Positions 26,818 to 35,299 of a stretch of DNA of 64,000 nt are shown piece by piece. Each line of letters starts with the position of its first letter. Within the stretch, counting starts at the first letter, position 1. This stretch comes from a bacterium (GTDB lineage: Bacteria > Bacillota > Bacilli > Lactobacillales > Streptococcaceae). The stretch spans positions 20,186 through 84,185 of the forward strand of contig CAJNCV010000008.1 of the NCBI GenBank assembly GCA_905221385.1, written 5' to 3'. The notes under the pieces were generated by a model. That model was not told the DNA's origin. It worked only from the letters and a program-made list of their open reading frames with translations, and did not search any database. The translations under genes were made by a program, and so were the position numbers.

Positions 26818-27251
26818 TAGAAATCAAAAGAATCCAAAGACAGCCTGACCTGGCTCAATCTATCTATGCTGTCATGGCAGTTGTATACTCAGTCAGTCCT
26901 TGGACGCTGGAACAAATCCAAGCAGACCTGTCCCAAGACCAGACTTGGTATGCAGTAGCTTATGATGGGGCAGAAGTGATTGGCTTTCTAGCCGTTCAGG
27001 AGAATCTCTTTGAGGCAGAAGTCCTGCAAATCGCTGTCAAAAAATCCTATCAGGGTCAGGGAATTGCGTCAGCCTTATTTGCTCAATTGCCGACAGACAA
27101 GGAGATTTTCCTCGAAGTCAGAAAGTCAAATCAACGAGCGCAAGTATTTTACAAGAAAGAAAAGATGGCGGTTATCGCTGAGCGAAAGGCCTACTACCAT
27201 GACCCAGTAGAGGACGCCATCATCATGAAGAGAGAAATAGATGAAGGATAG
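26814..27251 (+). CDS. rimI: Ribosomal protein S18-alanine N-acetyltransferase RimI
   Basis: GNAT-fold acetyltransferase (145 residues); acetyl-CoA is bound by the loop [14 protein letters not shown] (about residues 77-90). RimI acetylates the N-terminus of S18 in E. coli; in Firmicutes it lies between tsaB and tsaD, as here, overlapping both (4 bp and 11 bp). Specificity is inferred from this conserved order. Confidence 0.88.
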   Translation: MIEIKRIQRQPDLAQSIYAVMAVVYSVSPWTLEQIQADLSQDQTWYAVAYDGAEVIGFLAVQENLFEAEVLQIAVKKSYQGQGIASALFAQLPTDKEIFLEVRKSNQRAQVFYKKEKMAVIAERKAYYHDPVEDAIIMKREIDEG

Positions 27252-28251
27252 ATATATTTTAGCATTTGAGACATCCTGTGATGAGACCAGTGTCGCCGTA
27301 CTGAAAAACGATGATGAGCTCTTGTCCAATGTCATTGCAAGTCAAATTGAGAGTCACAAACGTTTTGGGGGTGTAGTGCCAGAAGTAGCTAGCCGTCACC
27401 ATGTCGAGGTCATTACAGCCTGTATCGAGGAGGCTCTAGCAGAAGCAGGAATTACAGAAGAAGATGTGACAGCCGTTGCCGTTACCTACGGACCTGGATT
27501 GGTTGGAGCTCTGCTAGTTGGTTTGTCAGCTGCCAAGGCCTTTGCTTGGGCACATGGCCTACCACTTATCCCCGTCAACCACATGGCTGGCCACCTCATG
27601 GCGGCTCAGAGCGTTGAGCCTTTGGAGTTTCCCTTGCTAGCTCTCTTGGTCAGCGGTGGGCACACGGAGTTGGTCTATGTTTCTGAGGCTGGGGATTATA
27701 AGATTGTTGGGGAAACGCGGGATGATGCAGTTGGTGAGGCTTATGATAAGGTCGGCCGTGTCATGGGCTTGACCTATCCTGCAGGTCGCGAAATTGATGA
27801 GCTAGCTCATCAGGGGCAGGATATTTATGATTTCCCTCGTGCCATGATTAAGGAGGACAATCTAGAGTTTTCATTCTCAGGTTTGAAGTCTGCCTTTATC
27901 AATCTTCACCACAATGCCGAGCAAAAGGGAGAAAGCTTGTCCAAGGAAGACCTGTCAGCATCTTTCCAAGCAGCAGTCATGGATATTCTTATGGCCAAAA
28001 CCAAGAAGGCCTTAAAAAAATACCCTGTTAAAACCCTAGTCGTAGCCGGTGGCGTGGCAGCTAATAAAGGTCTCAGAGAACGTCTAGCAGCGGAAATCAC
28101 AGATGTTAAAGTTATCATTCCACCTCTGCGTCTTTGCGGAGACAATGCAGGTATGATTGCCTATGCCAGCGTTAGCGAGTGGAATAAAGAAAACTTTGCA
28201 GGCTTGGATCTCAATGCCAAACCGAGTCTCACCTTTGATACTATGGAATAA
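27241..28251 (+). CDS. tsaD: tRNA N6-threonylcarbamoyladenosine transferase TsaD
   Basis: Catalytic subunit that moves the threonylcarbamoyl group onto A37 of tRNA. N-terminal [15 protein letters not shown] and the metal-binding [12 protein letters not shown], with the two histidines, at about residues 108-119; [10 protein letters not shown] and [10 protein letters not shown] near the C-terminus complete the ASKHA nucleotide site. Length 336 is usual. Last gene of the operon, overlapping rimI by 11 bp. Confidence 0.97.
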   Translation: MKDRYILAFETSCDETSVAVLKNDDELLSNVIASQIESHKRFGGVVPEVASRHHVEVITACIEEALAEAGITEEDVTAVAVTYGPGLVGALLVGLSAAKAFAWAHGLPLIPVNHMAGHLMAAQSVEPLEFPLLALLVSGGHTELVYVSEAGDYKIVGETRDDAVGEAYDKVGRVMGLTYPAGREIDELAHQGQDIYDFPRAMIKEDNLEFSFSGLKSAFINLHHNAEQKGESLSKEDLSASFQAAVMDILMAKTKKALKKYPVKTLVVAGGVAANKGLRERLAAEITDVKVIIPPLRLCGDNAGMIAYASVSEWNKENFAGLDLNAKPSLTFDTME

Positions 28252-28288
28252 AGAGTCAGCTTGAGGGTGGCTTTTTCATTTACTAAAG

Positions 28289-28330
28289 TGTCAGAATATT
28301 TTGACAAAATGATAAAAATAATGATATAAT
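28289..28330 (+). promoter_or_regulatory. Promoter of the rgg gene with a small palindrome at -35
   Basis: -35 TTGACA (28301-28306), 18-bp spacer, -10 TATAAT (28325-28330). TGTCA (28289-28293) and TGACA (28302-28306) form an inverted repeat covering the -35, a possible operator. Confidence 0.75.
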
Positions 28331-28354
28331 ATATAAAGAATAGGAGGTGGCTAG

Positions 28355-29218
28355 ATGATTGAGAGAATGGAGTTGGGAGAATTTTACAAGGAATTGCGGC
28401 TGGCGAGAAAACTCAAACAGTCAGATGTGGCTTGTGAGGGCCTGACAGCATCCCAGCTATCTAAGTTTGAACTAGGGCAGTCTATGCTGTCTGCGGATAA
28501 ACTGATACTAGCTATCCAAGGGATAAATGTGACCTTCGATGAGTTTGGACACAAGCTTAATAACTATCAGGAATCCCCACATATGCGAATCGGTCGAAAG
28601 GTTGTGGATCGTTTTGCCCATCAAGATATGGCTGGCTTAGAGCAACTATTAGAGGAAGTCGAGCAGGAACAGATGGCACAGACTTATCGTCGTTTGAACG
28701 CTATTGTGATTAAAAACGCTATCCATTCTCTGGATAAAAACTATCTGCTAGAAGAGGAGGATAGCGAGTTTTTGACTAGCTATCTCTATGCTATCGAGTC
28801 TTGGACCTGGTTTGAACTCTATCTTTTTTGCAATACCATGCCCTTCTTGAGCAATCAGGACCTAATCTTTTTATCAACCTCTTTACTTGAAAAATCCAAG
28901 GAATTTAAAGAATTGGCACACAATAGACTGTATATGAAAAGTGGCTTTCTGAATATCATATCAGAGCTCATGGAGCGCAAACTTTTTTCTTATATCCCAA
29001 TCTTTGAAGCCGAGTTGGAGAGTATGCTCCGATCATACGATGTTTTTGAGAAATTATTGTGGCAGTTTTTAAAGAAGATGAGCATTTTCCTTCAAACTAA
29101 GGGGAGCAATCAAAAAGAGATTGAACACTTTATCCAATCTCTGCAAATATTAGAAAATCCACAATTAACAGCCCTTTTTGAACTACGCTTACAGCAATAC
29201 AAAGAACTTATCGATTAG
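28355..29218 (+). CDS. rgg: Rgg-family transcriptional regulator (Rgg144-like)
   Basis: Peptide-pheromone receptor and DNA-binding protein. N-terminal Xre-type helix-turn-helix, about residues 8-65 (LRLARKLKQSDVACEGLTASQLSKFELGQ), then about 220 residues of helical repeats (Rgg_C) that in relatives bind short hydrophobic peptides imported by the oligopeptide permease. Length 287 is standard. AGGAGG precedes the ATG. A 21-codon SHP-type pheromone gene abuts its 3' end on the opposite strand, and a dyad operator with two divergent promoters lies just beyond, so this is a complete Rgg-SHP circuit. Gene order around it resembles the pneumococcal Rgg144 locus. Confidence 0.9.
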   Translation: MIERMELGEFYKELRLARKLKQSDVACEGLTASQLSKFELGQSMLSADKLILAIQGINVTFDEFGHKLNNYQESPHMRIGRKVVDRFAHQDMAGLEQLLEEVEQEQMAQTYRRLNAIVIKNAIHSLDKNYLLEEEDSEFLTSYLYAIESWTWFELYLFCNTMPFLSNQDLIFLSTSLLEKSKEFKELAHNRLYMKSGFLNIISELMERKLFSYIPIFEAELESMLRSYDVFEKLLWQFLKKMSIFLQTKGSNQKEIEHFIQSLQILENPQLTALFELRLQQYKELID

Positions 29219-29284
29219 CTAAAGATGGGAAATGATAATAATATCAGCAACGATTGTCAATAATGCTATGATTTGTTTCTTCAT
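29219..29284 (-). CDS. shp: SHP-type pheromone precursor, 21 residues
   Basis: Too short for usual gene finders. The product begins MKKQIIALLTIVA and ends DIIIISHL: a short basic start, a hydrophobic stretch and a C-terminal octapeptide beginning with Asp followed by four Ile. Mature SHP pheromones of streptococci typically begin with Asp or Glu in such a run (DIIIIVGG in one S. pyogenes peptide). AGGAGG (minus-strand reading of 29292-29297) is 7 bases before the ATG, and an extended -10 TGCTATAAT is 30 bases upstream. Its stop abuts the rgg stop tail to tail. The C-terminal SHL instead of VGG is unusual. Confidence 0.8.
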   Translation of the reverse strand: MKKQIIALLTIVADIIIISHL

Positions 29285-29313
29285 TTCATGTCCTCCTACA
29301 TAATGGTGACTAT

Positions 29314-29322
29314 ATTATAGCA
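29314..29322 (-). promoter_or_regulatory. Extended -10 of shp
   Basis: Minus strand TGCTATAAT; no -35 of consensus type, as expected for a promoter that needs an activator. The right arm of the dyad operator pair lies 22 bp upstream. Confidence 0.75.
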
Positions 29323-29341
29323 GTAAAACAATCAAATCTAT

Positions 29342-29395
29342 AAAAATCGCAAATGTGAAATTTCCATGAGAAAAAATATCAAATATGCGATTTTT
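29342..29395. promoter_or_regulatory. Dyad operator between shp and the peptide operon, probable Rgg sites
   Basis: AAAAATCGCAAATGTG (29342-29357) and CAAATATGCGATTTTT (29380-29395) are inverted copies matching at 14 of 16 positions. Each arm ends exactly 22 bp upstream of its own -10 (29314-29319 for shp, 29418-29423 for the peptide operon), so the whole region is symmetric about 29368.5. Binding of the adjacent Rgg is inferred. Confidence 0.75.
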
Positions 29396-29414
29396 TAAAA
29401 CAAGCCAATTTCCG

Positions 29415-29423
29415 TGCTATACT
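29415..29423 (+). promoter_or_regulatory. Extended -10 of the Gly-Gly peptide operon
   Basis: TGCTATACT with no consensus -35, 22 bp downstream of the left-facing operator arm; mirrors the shp promoter. A leader of about 70 bases precedes the peptide gene. Confidence 0.75.
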
Positions 29424-29497
29424 ATTCTTGTAAGACATTTGAAGCAAATCCTAGGTCGCAGAAGTGGTTTACAAGTAAAATAATTGAAGGAGTGTAA

Positions 29498-29701
29498 ATG
29501 ATGTTGAATTTACAATTTGCAGAAACAATGGAACTAACAGAAATGGAGTTAGAGGCGGTTTACGGAGGAGATCTTGTGTATGCTGCTGTTATCCCAGGCG
29601 GTGGAGGCTGGGGAGGTTTCGGGACACCTTGGTCAATTATTGATCATTGGAAGAGAAATTTTGACCATGATTCTTCCACTGTTAATCGTCGCCGTTATTG
29701 A
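29498..29701 (+). CDS. Double-glycine peptide (VP1-like) precursor
   Basis: 67 residues. The first 22 read as a bacteriocin-type leader (FAETMELTEMELEAVYGG) with acidic and hydrophobic residues spaced as in substrates of PCAT peptidase transporters, so cleavage after Gly-Gly would release a peptide of about 45 residues starting DLVYAAVIPGGGGWGG and ending NRRRY. GAAGGAG precedes the ATG; a second ATG follows directly. No transporter is encoded nearby, so export would need one elsewhere. The position beside an Rgg144-like gene and before CPBP genes matches the pneumococcal virulence peptide VP1 operon; equivalence is inferred. Confidence 0.75.
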   Translation: MMLNLQFAETMELTEMELEAVYGGDLVYAAVIPGGGGWGGFGTPWSIIDHWKRNFDHDSSTVNRRRY

Positions 29702-29767
29702 TATTCAAAGTCCTTGCTTTTTCTTGGGTAGGGGCTGTCTTTATTTCATAGTATAGGAGAAAATAGA

Positions 29768-30436
29768 ATGAAAAAGATAATCTCACGCTACTACTTGTTT
29801 ATAGCCATTCTACTTGTCATTGCTGACCAGTTCTTCATTCGTCTGGTTTTACACAGTGACCTTGCTGCTGGTCTATCTGACTTTGCCTATTATTTGTCGG
29901 ATATGATGTTGAATTTTCTTGTGGTTCTGCTTGCTATTATTGTTATGATTCGGTCAGGTAAATGGCAGAAAATCAACAGTAGGAAATTTAAGGGATCCTA
30001 TCTTTTTTATTCCTTCCTAGCTCTTCTTGCTTTTGTTATTTGGAATTTCGTCACATTTTTAATTTTCCCACCTACCAAAAATGAAATTTCTTATCAACTG
30101 GATGTTCCTACTTTTACAGGAGCTACGGTATTTTTGATGTATTTTTTCTATCCTGTGATTGCAGGTCCCATTTTTGAAGAGATAATCTATCGTGGGTTGG
30201 TGATGACCGCTCTGGAAAAAGGAAAGAAATGGGGACTGGATGTGCTTGGTTCGGCTGCTTTATTCGGGATCTTGCATATTAGTAACCACGGTTGGGTATT
30301 GACAGACTTTTTCTTCTATATGGGTGGTGGTCTCATATTTGCAGTCTTATTTAGAGTGACAAAGTCCATTTATTGGCCTATTGGACTGCACATAGTCTAC
30401 AATGGCATTGGTCAAATTCTCCCCTTGTTATTTTAG
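29768..30436 (+). CDS. CPBP-family intramembrane protein, first copy
   Basis: 222 residues with about six membrane segments and the CPBP (CAAX protease and bacteriocin-processing) motifs: EE..R at residues 137-142 (FEEIIYRG), the FxxxH histidine near residue 170 (FGILH), and HxxxN near the end (HIVYNG). These form the metal-independent or metal site of the Abi/Rce1 fold. Members near peptide genes are thought to process or give immunity to peptides. It follows the Gly-Gly peptide gene by 66 bp and is likely on the same transcript. All key residues are present. Confidence 0.85.
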   Translation: MKKIISRYYLFIAILLVIADQFFIRLVLHSDLAAGLSDFAYYLSDMMLNFLVVLLAIIVMIRSGKWQKINSRKFKGSYLFYSFLALLAFVIWNFVTFLIFPPTKNEISYQLDVPTFTGATVFLMYFFYPVIAGPIFEEIIYRGLVMTALEKGKKWGLDVLGSAALFGILHISNHGWVLTDFFFYMGGGLIFAVLFRVTKSIYWPIGLHIVYNGIGQILPLLF

Positions 30437-30455
30437 AGTTTTTCAATAATCCTAA

Positions 30456-30602
30456 TTAGCAAAAGAGAACACTAGCTGTGATATAGAAATTCCCGAGTCA
30501 GTTCCAATAGAGTCAGTTTGTAGTGCTGGACCAAGACCTTACGGTGCTTTTGATTGGACGAAAGGACTCTGGGCAGGTTTGGCTGAAAGAAGGCGCAAAT
30601 AA
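30456..30602 (+). pseudogene. Open stretch resembling the mature part of a second small peptide, without start
   Basis: Between the two CPBP genes one frame is open for 48 codons and ends in a TAA, but contains no ATG, GTG or TTG. Its tail reads CSAGPRPYGAFDWTKGLW...ERRRK, with Gly/Trp content and a basic end recalling the VP1-like peptide upstream. I read it as a second peptide gene that lost its leader, or a chance frame. Confidence 0.4.
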
Positions 30603-30620
30603 AACTTAAAAGGATCAACT

Positions 30621-31295
30621 ATGAAAAGGGAAGAAATGAAATTTTACCTAGGGACCATTTTGGTACTTATGTCTTATTACTTGATTTTTAATTTAGTAGT
30701 GAGATTAGAGTTTATGGATCAATTATCAGATTTTGGATTTTATGGGATTCAAATTTTATTGATAATAATTGAAGGAATTGCTGCTACTGTGGTTCTTGTT
30801 AAGAGTCAACATTGGAAAGAGTACGGTCGATTCCAGTTCCGTTGGTCGTATCTGGGTATCTTCTTTCTTTTCTTTCTATTGATGTTTTTGTGGGTAAATA
30901 TAACGACTCATATCTTTCCCAGCACGCAAAATGGGAGTGCAATTGTGAAAGAAGCAGCTAATTTGACAGGAATTAGTTACTTTGTAACGCGTATTCTCTA
31001 CGGCAGTCTCATTGCTCCGATAGTTGAAGAATTGGTCTTTCGTGGGCTTCTGATGACAGCACTATCTAAATTGAAAAAGTACTATATAGATGTTATCGCT
31101 TCCTCCACTCTCTTTAGTCTTATTCATGTTTTGCAATATGGATGGGTGTTAACAGACTTCATCATTTATGCTGGAGCAGGTCTGCTACTCTGTATATTTT
31201 TTCGTTATACACGTTCAGTTTATTGGTCAATAGCACTCCACATCTTGTGGAATAGCTTTTTAATCATCGTGAACTTATTGGTGTTTGGCTACTAG
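30621..31295 (+). CDS. CPBP-family intramembrane protein, second copy
   Basis: 224 residues, same membrane layout and motifs as the copy upstream: VEELVFRG with EE at 136-137 and Arg at 141, FSLIHVLQYG with its His near 168, and LHILWNS near the end. The two are clearly paralogous (both have GWVLTDFxxYxGxGL) but far from identical, so the duplication is old. AAGGAT precedes the ATG. Role in peptide processing or self-immunity is inferred from context. Confidence 0.85.
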   Translation: MKREEMKFYLGTILVLMSYYLIFNLVVRLEFMDQLSDFGFYGIQILLIIIEGIAATVVLVKSQHWKEYGRFQFRWSYLGIFFLFFLLMFLWVNITTHIFPSTQNGSAIVKEAANLTGISYFVTRILYGSLIAPIVEELVFRGLLMTALSKLKKYYIDVIASSTLFSLIHVLQYGWVLTDFIIYAGAGLLLCIFFRYTRSVYWSIALHILWNSFLIIVNLLVFGY

Positions 31296-31325
31296 ATTTA
31301 GCAGAAATATTTACATCATATAGAT

Positions 31326-31348
31326 AAGGCTGGCGCTCCAGTCTTTTT
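31326..31348 (+). terminator. Terminator of the peptide-CPBP operon
   Basis: AAGGCTGG (31326-31333), CGCT loop, CCAGTCTT (31338-31345, one G-U), then T run. Confidence 0.8.
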
Positions 31349-31449
31349 CTTATCTCGAATATCTAATAATAGTCCTTGCTCAATTCCTTGTTAGCTTAAA
31401 TGAAAAAGTAATTTTAGAATCTAACCACGGAATCTGACCCTATCAAAGT

Positions 31450-31478
31450 TTGTCAATCATAGACTTTTTTTGTATAGT
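31450..31478 (+). promoter_or_regulatory. Promoter pointing to a leaderless lipoprotein mRNA
   Basis: -35 TTGTCA (31450-31455), 17-bp spacer, -10 TATAGT (31473-31478). Six bases separate the -10 from the ATG, so the expected +1 is the A of the start codon; no Shine-Dalgarno is present. Confidence 0.6.
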
Positions 31479-31484
31479 AGAAAT

Positions 31485-32093
31485 ATGAAATTTACAAAAA
31501 TAATCAGTAGTTTGCTTGCTCTTGGAGCTTTACTCATGCTTTTATCAGCTTGCCAGAGTTTTAAAAAAACACAACTGGTCTTGTTTGAATCCCTTTCGTT
31601 CGGTATGTCTCCTAAATCTTTTGAAGAAGTATTGGGAAAGGCTAGCGAGGTAGAGGAAGAAAAGGAAACGGCCTATCGCGATATCTGGCGTGCAGAAGAC
31701 CCGTATTTCTATAAAACAGGTCGCCTTTTCTATCACTATGAGCAGATTACTTTGAAAGGCTATACTGGTCGAGCAACCTTTACATTTTCAAAATCGCATC
31801 GTTTGGAAGAAGCGACAGTCCATATTCCTGTAACTTCAAAGGTGGAGCAGAAAGTAGTACTTAACAATCTATCCCAGACTATAAAAAAAGAACTGGAAGA
31901 ACTCCCAGATTACCAGTCCATGACAACTGATACAGTAGGCCTCTATGATGACGGTTATCGCTACAAGGTCAAGTTAAAAGGACAACAGTGGGAACTCTGG
32001 GTTGATGTCTATCCAACAGAAAATAAATATGCTACAGACACAGAAACCGATAAGTATACTATCCGAGTGGATCAATTTCTCATGTATCCATGA
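31485..32093 (+). CDS. Lipoprotein of unknown function
   Basis: 202 residues. Signal peptide with lipobox LLSAC; Cys at residue 23 is the lipidation site. The mature part is soluble, with a BLIP/SmpA-like repeat feel (SLSFGMSPKSFEEVLGKASEVEEE), as in small outer-surface lipoproteins that adopt that fold; this is a weak assignment. The frame is open back to a TTG at 31470, but the -10 box occupies that stretch. The gene stands alone between two terminators. Similar lipoproteins occur here in pneumococcus. Confidence 0.8.
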   Translation: MKFTKIISSLLALGALLMLLSACQSFKKTQLVLFESLSFGMSPKSFEEVLGKASEVEEEKETAYRDIWRAEDPYFYKTGRLFYHYEQITLKGYTGRATFTFSKSHRLEEATVHIPVTSKVEQKVVLNNLSQTIKKELEELPDYQSMTTDTVGLYDDGYRYKVKLKGQQWELWVDVYPTENKYATDTETDKYTIRVDQFLMYP

Positions 32094-32125
32094 TGCTTCC
32101 TCTTCAGCACTTTTTCTGGCAATAG

Positions 32126-32147
32126 GTTTCGAATCCGAAACTTTTTT
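32126..32147 (+). terminator. Terminator of the lipoprotein gene
   Basis: GTTTCG-AATC-CGAAAC followed by TTTTTT. Confidence 0.8.
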
Positions 32148-32161
32148 CTCTCCTTTGAATA

Positions 32162-32170
32162 TGTTATAAT
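32162..32170 (+). promoter_or_regulatory. Extended -10 of azlCD
   Basis: TGTTATAAT; the transcript leader is about 50 bases with a strong AGAGGAGAG ribosome site. Confidence 0.7.
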
Positions 32171-32226
32171 AGTACGTGCTGTGGCTGTGATGAACAGCCT
32201 CAAACGAAGAGAATAAGAGGAGAGAG

Positions 32227-32922
32227 ATGAAAGAAAAAGGATTTTGGGAAGGTGCACAGGCGGCCATGCCGACTGCCCTTGGCTATGTCAGCATTGGTCT
32301 GGCTTGCGGGATTATCGGTGCACCTTATGTGACACCTGTTGAGATGGGCTTGATGAGCCTCTTTGTTTATGCGGGGAGCGCCCAGTTTGCCATGTTGGCA
32401 CTGATTGCGGTACAAGCGCCTGTGGCAGCTATTGCTATGACGGTCTTCTTGATCAACTTGCGCCTCTTTTTATTGAGCTTACACGCATCGACTTATTTCC
32501 GTCATACTAGTCTCTGGCAAAATATTGGCATGTCCAGTCTCCTGACAGATGAGACCTACGGGGTTTTGATGGGAGAATTAGCCCATACAGACAAGGTTCA
32601 TCCCATGTGGATGCACGGGAACAATCTCAATAGTTATGTAGCCTGGTTTATTGGGACAGTGGCGGGGACAGCTTTAGGTGGCCTTCTTCCAAATCCTGAA
32701 GTCTTTGGCTTAGACTTTGCCCTTGTCGGGATGTTTATCGGGATTTTTACTTCGCAATTTCAGATTATGCAAAGACGGGTTCCTGTACGGAATCTGCTAC
32801 TAATCCTAGCCGTTGTTGCGGTGTCCTTCTTTTTGCTCTTGACAGTAGTGTCTCAGTCGCTAGCTGTTTTGTTTGCGACCTTGCTAGGTTGTACTATGGG
32901 GGTGGTCTTAGATGGTCAGTAA
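32227..32922 (+). CDS. azlC: AzlC-family branched-chain amino acid exporter, large subunit
   Basis: 231 residues, about seven membrane segments; the family start GAQAAMPTALGYVSIGLACGIIG and the central NLRLFLLSLHASTYFR are present. AzlC with AzlD exports branched-chain amino acids and their analogues. The two genes overlap by 11 bp. No CodY or T-box signal was found upstream. Confidence 0.92.
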   Translation: MKEKGFWEGAQAAMPTALGYVSIGLACGIIGAPYVTPVEMGLMSLFVYAGSAQFAMLALIAVQAPVAAIAMTVFLINLRLFLLSLHASTYFRHTSLWQNIGMSSLLTDETYGVLMGELAHTDKVHPMWMHGNNLNSYVAWFIGTVAGTALGGLLPNPEVFGLDFALVGMFIGIFTSQFQIMQRRVPVRNLLLILAVVAVSFFLLLTVVSQSLAVLFATLLGCTMGVVLDGQ

Positions 32923-33235
32923 ATATCTTTTGTTAGCCGTTATATTTTCAGGCCTAGTGACTTGGATTCCCCGTATGATTCCCTTCATCTTGGTTAAGTA
33001 CAAGGGGTTGCCAGCTATCGTCGAGCGATTTTTGAAGTTTTTGCCTGTCTCCATTATCTTTGCCTTGATCCTTTCAAGTGTAGTGACAGGTAAGGTCGGG
33101 AGCCTTCCCCAGATCAAATGGCTGGACTTTTTAGCAGTCTTTCCAACGGCTTGGGTAGCCTTTCGCTACCGCAATCTAGTTGGCACAGTTCTTTTTGGAG
33201 TAGTCTTGATTGCCGTCTTGCGTCTGGTCTTTTAA
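32912..33235 (+). CDS. azlD: AzlD-family branched-chain amino acid exporter, small subunit
   Basis: 107 residues with four hydrophobic segments and the AzlD-type motif TWIPRMIPFILVK near the start. It overlaps the end of azlC in another frame, and translation is probably coupled. Length is usual for the family. Confidence 0.9.
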   Translation: MVSKYLLLAVIFSGLVTWIPRMIPFILVKYKGLPAIVERFLKFLPVSIIFALILSSVVTGKVGSLPQIKWLDFLAVFPTAWVAFRYRNLVGTVLFGVVLIAVLRLVF

Positions 33236-33304
33236 TCAGCCATAAAAAAAACCTATCACCGAGATAAGTATCATATAATGGCGAAAAAAAATATTTTCTG
33301 TTAA

Positions 33305-34171
<867 letters not shown>

Positions 34172-34177
34172 TCGTAT

Positions 34178-34220
34178 GAAATCATCCAGTCTGAGAAAGG
34201 CGGATGATTTCTCAATTTTT
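34178..34220 (+). terminator. Terminator of the substrate-binding protein gene
   Basis: Perfect 10-bp stem GAAATCATCC (34178-34187) with GGATGATTTC (34202-34211), followed by a T run. Confidence 0.85.
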
Positions 34221-34225
34221 AGACA

Positions 34226-34242
34226 TATAGTTTCAAACTATA
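34226..34242 (+). promoter_or_regulatory. MET-box upstream of metQ
   Basis: TATAGTTTCAAACTATA is a perfect palindrome matching the streptococcal methionine operator TATAGTTTnAAACTATA described for the MtaR/MetR LysR-type regulator. It lies 84 bp before metQ. Confidence 0.85.
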
Positions 34243-34325
34243 GGTCTTCCTATCTATTAACAATTTGCGAAATCAAATAAAGTATGAGATACTATTACGG
34301 TATTATTTTTAAAGGAGATGGAATC

Positions 34326-35180
34326 ATGAAAATTAAAAAATGGCTCGGTGTAGCAGCGCTTGCTACAGTCGCAGGTTTGGCTCTTGCAGCTTGCGGAAAT
34401 TCAGAAAAGAAAGCAGACAATGAAACAGTTGTCAAAATTGCAACAGTTAACCGTAGTGGTTCTGAAGAAGCACGTTGGGATAAAGTCCAAGAATTGGTTG
34501 AAAAAGATGGCATTAAATTGGAATTCACAGAGTTCACAGACTACTCACAACCAAACAAGGCAACTGCTGATGGCGAAGTAGACTTGAATGCTTTCCAACA
34601 CTACAACTTCTTGAACAACTGGAACAAAGAAAACGGGAAAGATCTTGTAGCGATTGCAGATACGTACATCTCACCAATCCGCCTTTACTCAGGTAAAAAT
34701 GGAGAAGAAAACAAGTACACCAAAGTGGAAGAAATCCCAGATAACGGTGAAATTGCCGTACCAAACGATGCAACAAACGAAAGCCGTGCGCTTTACTTGC
34801 TTCAATCAGCTGGCTTGATCAAATTGGATGTTTCTGGAACTGCACTTGCAACAGTTGCTAACATCAAAGAAAATCCAAAGAACTTGAAAATCACTGAATT
34901 GGACGCTAGCCAAACAGCTCGTTCATTGTCATCAGTTGACGCTGCCGTTGTAAACAATACCTTCGTTACAGAAGCAAAATTGGACTACAAGAAAGCACTC
35001 TTCAAAGAGCAAGCTGATGAAAACTCAAAACAATGGTACAACATCATCGTTGCGAAAAAAGATTGGGAATCATCACCTAAAGCTGATGCCATCAAGAAAA
35101 TTATCGCGGCTTACCACACTGATGAAGTGAAAAAAGTTATCGAAGAAACATCAGACGGTTTGGATCAACCAGTTTGGTAA
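34326..35180 (+). CDS. metQ: Methionine ABC transporter, substrate-binding lipoprotein MetQ
   Basis: 284 residues, NlpA family. Lipobox LALAAC places the lipidated Cys at residue 22; the mature part has the family pattern VDLNAFQHYNFLNNWNKENG and IAVPNDATNESRALYLLQSAGL. The ATG at 34326 follows AAAGGAGATGG; an upstream in-frame start lacks a site. It is followed by an M20 peptidase gene and then metN-metP, the same order as in pneumococcus, and is preceded by a MET-box. In pneumococcus the protein is needed for growth when methionine is scarce. Confidence 0.95.
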   Translation: MKIKKWLGVAALATVAGLALAACGNSEKKADNETVVKIATVNRSGSEEARWDKVQELVEKDGIKLEFTEFTDYSQPNKATADGEVDLNAFQHYNFLNNWNKENGKDLVAIADTYISPIRLYSGKNGEENKYTKVEEIPDNGEIAVPNDATNESRALYLLQSAGLIKLDVSGTALATVANIKENPKNLKITELDASQTARSLSSVDAAVVNNTFVTEAKLDYKKALFKEQADENSKQWYNIIVAKKDWESSPKADAIKKIIAAYHTDEVKKVIEETSDGLDQPVW

Positions 35181-35191
35181 TAAGAAACAGG

Positions 35192-35225
35192 GAGGTGGGA
35201 GAGAAAATTCCACCTCTTGCTTTTG
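35192..35225 (+). terminator. Weak terminator between metQ and the M20 peptidase gene
   Basis: GAGGTGG (35192-35198) with CCACCTC (35210-35216), then TTGCTTTTG. It probably lowers expression of the downstream genes relative to the binding protein. Confidence 0.65.
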
Positions 35226-35299
35226 TATAGAGAGTTGATTTTAAAGAGGCACTTGTGGTCGTTCTAAGGACACAAGTACGTAGTAGAAAGAGAGAGAAA

